Positions 33,244 to 36,761 of a DNA stretch of 36,761 nucleotides are shown piece by piece. The first letter of the stretch is position 1. The number at the start of each line of letters is the position of its first letter. The translations under genes were made by a program, and so were the position numbers. The DNA is from Oscillospiraceae bacterium. GTDB lineage: Bacteria; Bacillota; Clostridia; Oscillospirales; Oscillospiraceae. Under the pieces are notes generated by a model. It saw only the letters and a list, made by a program, of their open reading frames with translations. It was not told the DNA's origin and searched no databases. The DNA lies in NCBI GenBank assembly GCA_902760845.1, contig CACWHX010000014.1, positions 1 through 36,761 of the forward strand, in the 5' to 3' direction.

Positions 33244-35271
33244 CTAATCTGCTTCATATTCGTCAATCGCCGCGCGCAGCCGCTGCACGGCCTCCGGCAG
33301 CGAGACATCCCGGAGCTGCACGGCCGCCGCGGCGCGGTTGCCGCCGCCGCCGAGCTTCTCCATCAAAATCTGAACGTTCACGTCGCCGATGGAGCGCGCC
33401 GACATGGACACGCCGTCCGCCGTCGGATACACGACCACGGAGCAGTCCACCCCCGCGACATTCAACAGCTCATCCGCCGCCTGCGCCGCTACAATGCGGT
33501 CCTGCGGCTGCTCCTGCACCGCAAGCGCGATGCCGGTGCGGTAAATCTTCGCGTTTTGCAAAATGCGATAGCGCGCGACGGTGTGCGCCATGTCGCACTG
33601 CAGCAGCTTCTTGACCTCCGAGGTATCCGCCCCGGAGCGGCGCAGAAACGCCGCCGCGTCAAACGTGCGCTCGCCGGTGCGGATGGTGAAGTTTTTCGTG
33701 TCCAGCATGATGCCGGACAGCAGCGCCTCCGCCTCCGCGCGCAGAATATCCGGCTGATCGACCAGCTCCTCCAGCAGCTCCGCCACCAGCTCGCAGGCGG
33801 AGGAGGCGTGCGGCTCGTGAAAGGCCATGGTCACATTGGTGATATACTCCGCCGCGCGGCGATGGTGGTCGATGAGCGCGACGCGCGTGCACGACTCCAG
33901 CAGCGCAAGGTCCTCCACCTGGTTGGGGCGGTTCGTGTCCACCACGACGAGCAGCGTGTGGCTGTCGGCATGGAGAATCGCGTCCTGCGGCGTGAGAAAT
34001 GCCCGCTCATAGGCCGGCAGCGCCGTAAGCTTTTCCAGCAGCGGCCCGGCCGCCGTCTTCGCCTGGTCAATGACGATGTAACAGGGCGTGTTCAGCTTGC
34101 GCGCGATGCAGCACACGCCGGCCGCCGCGCCCAGCGCGTCGAGGTCCGAAAACTTGTGGCCCATGACGTAGACCTTGGACGAATCCTGAACGAGCTGTCC
34201 CAGCGCGTTTGCCATGACGCGGGACTTCACCTTTGTGTGTGTTTCGATCTCGCCGCCGCGCCCGCCGAAAAATTCAAACGTCACGCGGTTTTTCAGCACG
34301 ACCTGGTCGCCGCTGCGCGAGAGCGCCATGTCCACGCCCAGGGCGGCAAAGCTGAGATTCTCCGCAAAGCCGCTGCCGTCGTGCCCGATGCCGACGCTGA
34401 GCGTGGCGCGGATGCCCACGGGGTTCACCACGCTGTGCACGCCCTCCAGCAGCGAGGCAAACTTCTCCGCGCGCATCTCCGCGAGATACCGCTCCTCAAA
34501 CACGAACAGGTACCGGTCGCGCTCATAGCGGCGGAAGATACCGTCCGTCCCGTCGCACCACTGCATGAGCTGATCCTCAATCGCGTCGCGCAGCTCGTTG
34601 CGCGTGCGGTCAGTCTGGCCGCGGATCAGCTCGTCGTAATTATCAATCACAAAAACGGCGACGTTCGGGCGGGAATCGACGTACTCCTGCCGAATCTCCT
34701 CATAGTCCGTGACATCTACCCAATAGGTGATGCCCATAAAACTGGAGGCGTCGTCCCCGTCGTTCGTGTGCACGAGATTGCCGTGAATCTGATACTTTTT
34801 CCCGTTGTGCTCCAGCAGCTCCGGGCACTGGGTGCTGCCCTCCATGAGCCAGCGCGCGGAAAAGCCGGGGATCACGTCCGCAATGCACATCTCCACCGCC
34901 GGCTTGCGGACGCCGCAGAGATCAAAAAAATTCTGATTTGCCCAGATCACCTGGGAGTCCGCCGGGCGGAACACCGCCATCGGCAGCGGAAAATTTTGCA
35001 GCGTATTGCTCTTGGCCGATTCCGCATCATATGTGACGCTCTCAATATAATTCAGCAGCGCTTTGCGCTTGCGGCTGCTCATAATCAGCGAATACAGGAT
35101 CAGAAGGAAGACGATCCCGCCCTCCGCCGCCGCCAGCCAGAGCTTATCGGAGAAGAAAAACGTCGCCACCGCAAACACGATCAGGAACAGCAGAAACATC
35201 CGGGAATTCGGCATCAGCGTGCGCGGGATCCTCGACGGAGTCGATCCATCGGACGGCTTCCGATTGGGCAT
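33244..35271 (-). CDS. gdpP: Cyclic-di-AMP phosphodiesterase GdpP
   Basis: A 675-aa membrane protein that cleaves c-di-AMP to pApA, so controlling turgor and cell-wall stress responses. Two N-terminal membrane helices (about 25-41 and 46-64), a PAS-like domain (about 85-190), a degenerate GGDEF domain (about 200-330) and DHH/DHHA1 domains (about 350-660). Metal ligands are visible: H372, D376 and D378 in [13 protein letters not shown]446 in VVVDTNRP, and D468-H469-H470 in [11 protein letters not shown]. The DHHA1 end has the [10 protein letters not shown] loop. GAGGAGG precedes the ATG. It is the first gene of the gdpP-rplI-dnaB-tilS-hpt-ftsH block. Confidence 0.97.
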   Translation of the reverse strand: MPNRKPSDGSTPSRIPRTLMPNSRMFLLFLIVFAVATFFFSDKLWLAAAEGGIVFLLILYSLIMSSRKRKALLNYIESVTYDAESAKSNTLQNFPLPMAVFRPADSQVIWANQNFFDLCGVRKPAVEMCIADVIPGFSARWLMEGSTQCPELLEHNGKKYQIHGNLVHTNDGDDASSFMGITYWVDVTDYEEIRQEYVDSRPNVAVFVIDNYDELIRGQTDRTRNELRDAIEDQLMQWCDGTDGIFRRYERDRYLFVFEERYLAEMRAEKFASLLEGVHSVVNPVGIRATLSVGIGHDGSGFAENLSFAALGVDMALSRSGDQVVLKNRVTFEFFGGRGGEIETHTKVKSRVMANALGQLVQDSSKVYVMGHKFSDLDALGAAAGVCCIARKLNTPCYIVIDQAKTAAGPLLEKLTALPAYERAFLTPQDAILHADSHTLLVVVDTNRPNQVEDLALLESCTRVALIDHHRRAAEYITNVTMAFHEPHASSACELVAELLEELVDQPDILRAEAEALLSGIMLDTKNFTIRTGERTFDAAAFLRRSGADTSEVKKLLQCDMAHTVARYRILQNAKIYRTGIALAVQEQPQDRIVAAQAADELLNVAGVDCSVVVYPTADGVSMSARSIGDVNVQILMEKLGGGGNRAAAAVQLRDVSLPEAVQRLRAAIDEYEAD

Positions 35272-35323
35272 GGCCTTCCCTCCTCTTCCGGAAAATAAAA
35301 AAAGTTTCGTTTCTGAGTTATTT

Positions 35324-35352
35324 ATTATATCAAATCCCGCAATTGTTTACAA
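35324..35352 (-). promoter_or_regulatory. Promoter of the gdpP block
   Basis: On minus TTGTAA (35352-35347), 17 bases, exact TATAAT (35329-35324), about 53 bases before the gdpP ATG. It is the only clear promoter seen for the six-gene block. Confidence 0.75.
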
Positions 35353-35363
35353 CTGCAAATTCA

Positions 35364-35386
35364 CGCGCGCGGAAAAACCGCGCGCG
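35364..35386. repeat. Hairpin between divergent gdpP and nucleotidyltransferase genes
   Basis: A 9-bp stem made only of C and G (35364-35372 with 35378-35386) with loop AAAAA. It lies upstream of both promoters and might be an operator or the remains of a terminator. Confidence 0.55.
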
Positions 35387-35462
35387 GCGCAAAACTGGAT
35401 GATATTACAGCGCAAAAAATGCCTGCGCCATGCAGACAATAAGCGCAAAGGAGGGAACTGCC

Positions 35463-36464
35463 GTGAAAGCAGTGATTTTGGCCGGCGGCGAGGGGAAGCG
35501 CCTGCGCAGCATCACCGGCGATTTGCCGAAGCCCATGGTGGAGCTGGTGGGAAAGCCCGTGATGGAGCGCATCGTGACGCTGCTGCGCGAGCAGGGCTTC
35601 ACGGAGCTGTGCGCCGCGCTCTGCTATCACCCGGAGGCGATCCAGCGCCACTTCGGGGACGGCGCCGCGTTCGGCGTGCAGATGCAGTACCGCGCCCAGA
35701 CCGAGCCGCTTGGCACCGCCGGCAGCGTGCTCGCGTGCAGGGATTTCTACGAAAGCGACGATTTTCTCGTGATGAGCGGAGACGCCGTATGCGATTTTGA
35801 TCTGCGCGCGCTCATGGAGCGGCACCGCGCGGCGCGTGCCGCGGTGACAATGGCGCTCTATCCCAGCGCGGAGCCGCTGCAGTACGGGCTTGTGCTGCTC
35901 GACCGCGACAGCCGGGTGCGGCATTTCGTTGAGAAGCCGGATTGGGCGCACGTGGTGACCAATCTCGTCAGCACCGGAATCTACGTCGTCTCTCCGCAGG
36001 CGATGACCTATGTGCCGGAGGGGCAGCCGTTCGACTTTGCAAAGGACCTCTTTCCCCTTCTGCTCGCGAGCGGCGAGACGATTCTCGGCGTCCCGATGGA
36101 CGGCTACTGGTGCGACATCGGCTGCCCGCGCGCCTACTACCAGTGCAGCCTCGACGTGCTGGACGGAAAGCTTGCCACAGAGGCGCAGCCGGACAGCGAG
36201 GCTGAGCCGGCGCCCATCTCGCCGCGCGGCGCCGCCCGCACCGTACCCTGCCGCGACCGCGCGCGGCTCATGCGCGTCGCGTCCGAGGCGTTCATGGAGG
36301 CCGGCGCGGACTTTACGGACGGGCTGAGCTTTCACGACGGCGGCTGGCGGATCAACGTGCGGCCGGACGCCGCCGCGTCGAGCCTGCGGGTGGACGCCAG
36401 CACCGAGGAGGCCGCGGACGCCGCGGCCCGCCTGCTGGAGCTGATGGAGCAGCAGAATCAATAA
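35463..36464 (+). CDS. Sugar-phosphate nucleotidyltransferase joined to a phosphomannomutase C-terminal domain (internally deleted)
   Basis: A 333-aa protein. Residues 1-230 are a nucleotidyltransferase: AVILAGGEGKRLRS (nucleotide loop), LPKPMVELVGKP, TEPLGTAGSVL, MSGDAVCDFDL and DGYWCDIGCPRAYYQ. After a short linker, residues from about 258 (RDRARLMRVASEAF, then GLSFHDGGWRINVRPDAAAS and LRVDASTEEAADAAARLL) resemble the last domain of phosphoglucomutase/phosphomannomutase. Related Firmicutes proteins of about 800 aa have a left-handed beta-helix and complete mutase between these parts, so some 450-500 residues appear to be missing. The nucleotidyltransferase may still act; the mutase cannot. 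GTG at 35463 is the start because AAGGAGGG lies seven bases before it. It is divergent from gdpP. Confidence 0.8.
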   Translation: MKAVILAGGEGKRLRSITGDLPKPMVELVGKPVMERIVTLLREQGFTELCAALCYHPEAIQRHFGDGAAFGVQMQYRAQTEPLGTAGSVLACRDFYESDDFLVMSGDAVCDFDLRALMERHRAARAAVTMALYPSAEPLQYGLVLLDRDSRVRHFVEKPDWAHVVTNLVSTGIYVVSPQAMTYVPEGQPFDFAKDLFPLLLASGETILGVPMDGYWCDIGCPRAYYQCSLDVLDGKLATEAQPDSEAEPAPISPRGAARTVPCRDRARLMRVASEAFMEAGADFTDGLSFHDGGWRINVRPDAAASSLRVDASTEEAADAAARLLELMEQQNQ

Positions 36465-36500
36465 ACGCAGACAGCCCCGCCGGGGCTGTCTGCGTTTATT
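36460..36500. terminator. Terminator of the nucleotidyltransferase gene
   Basis: A perfect 20-bp inverted repeat (36460-36479 with 36481-36500) that includes the stop codon. T-rich on both outer sides, so it may act in both directions. Confidence 0.85.
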
Positions 36501-36761
36501 GCGATAAAAATAAGTCTTTCGACAGATGCGCCCGCATTCGCATCCACGTTTTCCCGTTCCGACGCGAAGTCCAACGAAGTGGCTTCGGCTCGGGGACGCG
36601 GGGGTGCGAGATTATGGCTGGTGGCCTCGTTAAGATACCGCAGATGGTTGAACGTACTGCAAGCATTCCACCCGCTTTCTTTTCAGCGCGAAAAGAAAGC
36701 CGGTGGAGCCGGAAAGAAACGCTGAGGGGTGCGGAGGTAGGCATCGCTTCTTCCGGAACCG
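36501..36761. other. Non-coding right end with a 16-bp hairpin
   Basis: No supportable gene. A minus-strand frame (36744-36496, 82 codons) is rich in Arg, Pro and Ser, has no Shine-Dalgarno and no recognised family. A stem of 16 bp with one mismatch (36668-36683 with 36691-36706, loop CAGCGCG) lies within. Because the sequence ends here, a multicopy intergenic repeat that stopped the assembly is plausible. Confidence 0.5.

Noticed and set aside
33556..35298. 580-codon plus-strand frame
   Set aside because: Antisense of gdpP, whose catalytic motifs are all present.
36496..36744. 82-codon minus-strand frame at the right end
   Set aside because: No ribosome site, Arg/Ser/Pro-rich, and it runs through a hairpin; more likely non-coding.

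Overview
The window looks like part of the chromosome of a GC-rich, endospore-forming, anaerobic Firmicute, most likely an Oscillospiraceae-type member of the Clostridia. Evidence includes a sporulation sigma factor (sigG), a YlmC/YmxH-type protein, a SpoIIQ-like forespore peptidase behind an excellent sigma-F-type promoter, a FeoA-FeoB fusion, strong AGGAGG ribosome sites throughout, and housekeeping genes with Clostridia-like sequences. No ribosomal RNA gene is present, so the placement rests on protein resemblance alone. Gene density is high and most of the content is core-genome.

Layout. 1-1771 (minus): ArsR regulator, metallo-beta-lactamase-fold hydrolase and a broken nitroreductase that collides with a SpaA-type adhesin fragment at the left edge, through a 20-bp inverted repeat that looks like a chimera. 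1917-6282 (minus): tsf, rpsB, ymxH, sigG and a dicarboxylate-type symporter. The symporter is divergent from an AraC regulator (6398-7255, plus). 7312-9286 (minus): an FMN alpha-hydroxy-acid oxidase and a PflX-type radical SAM protein. 9460-14808 (plus): trmL-pgk-tpiA-gpmI-eno, lower glycolysis without gapA. 14891-15634: SpoIIQ-like M23 protein. 15712-15992: tRNA-Met, tRNA-Glu, tRNA-Val. 16281-18817: ferrous iron uptake (feoAB fusion and a Cys-rich FeoB partner). 18864-21186 (minus): rarA, DUF951, SPL-type radical SAM. 21287-22608 (plus): nth and trmO.

22609-24910 is the least ordinary stretch: three tandem GC hairpins, an unrecognised 256-aa protein, the remnant of a WYL-domain regulator, and an archaeal/plant-type D-aminoacyl-tRNA deacylase (DTD2). 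24937-27453 (minus) holds a nitrilase-family amidase, a flavoprotein reductase and ychF. 27516-35271 (minus) is a long housekeeping block read gdpP-rplI-dnaB-tilS-hpt-ftsH. 35463-36464 (plus) is an apparently internally deleted sugar nucleotidyltransferase/phosphomannomutase fusion. The last 260 bases are non-coding with a large hairpin.

The most notable regulatory observation is that two forespore-type promoters (for sigG and for the SpoIIQ-like gene) have their -10 element in the loop of the hairpin that terminates the preceding gene. A transcript starting there lacks one terminator arm. At sigG this is joined to a second hairpin that hides the Shine-Dalgarno sequence and an alternative pairing that would expose it, which suggests that only the forespore transcript is translated well. 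This is inference from sequence and untested.
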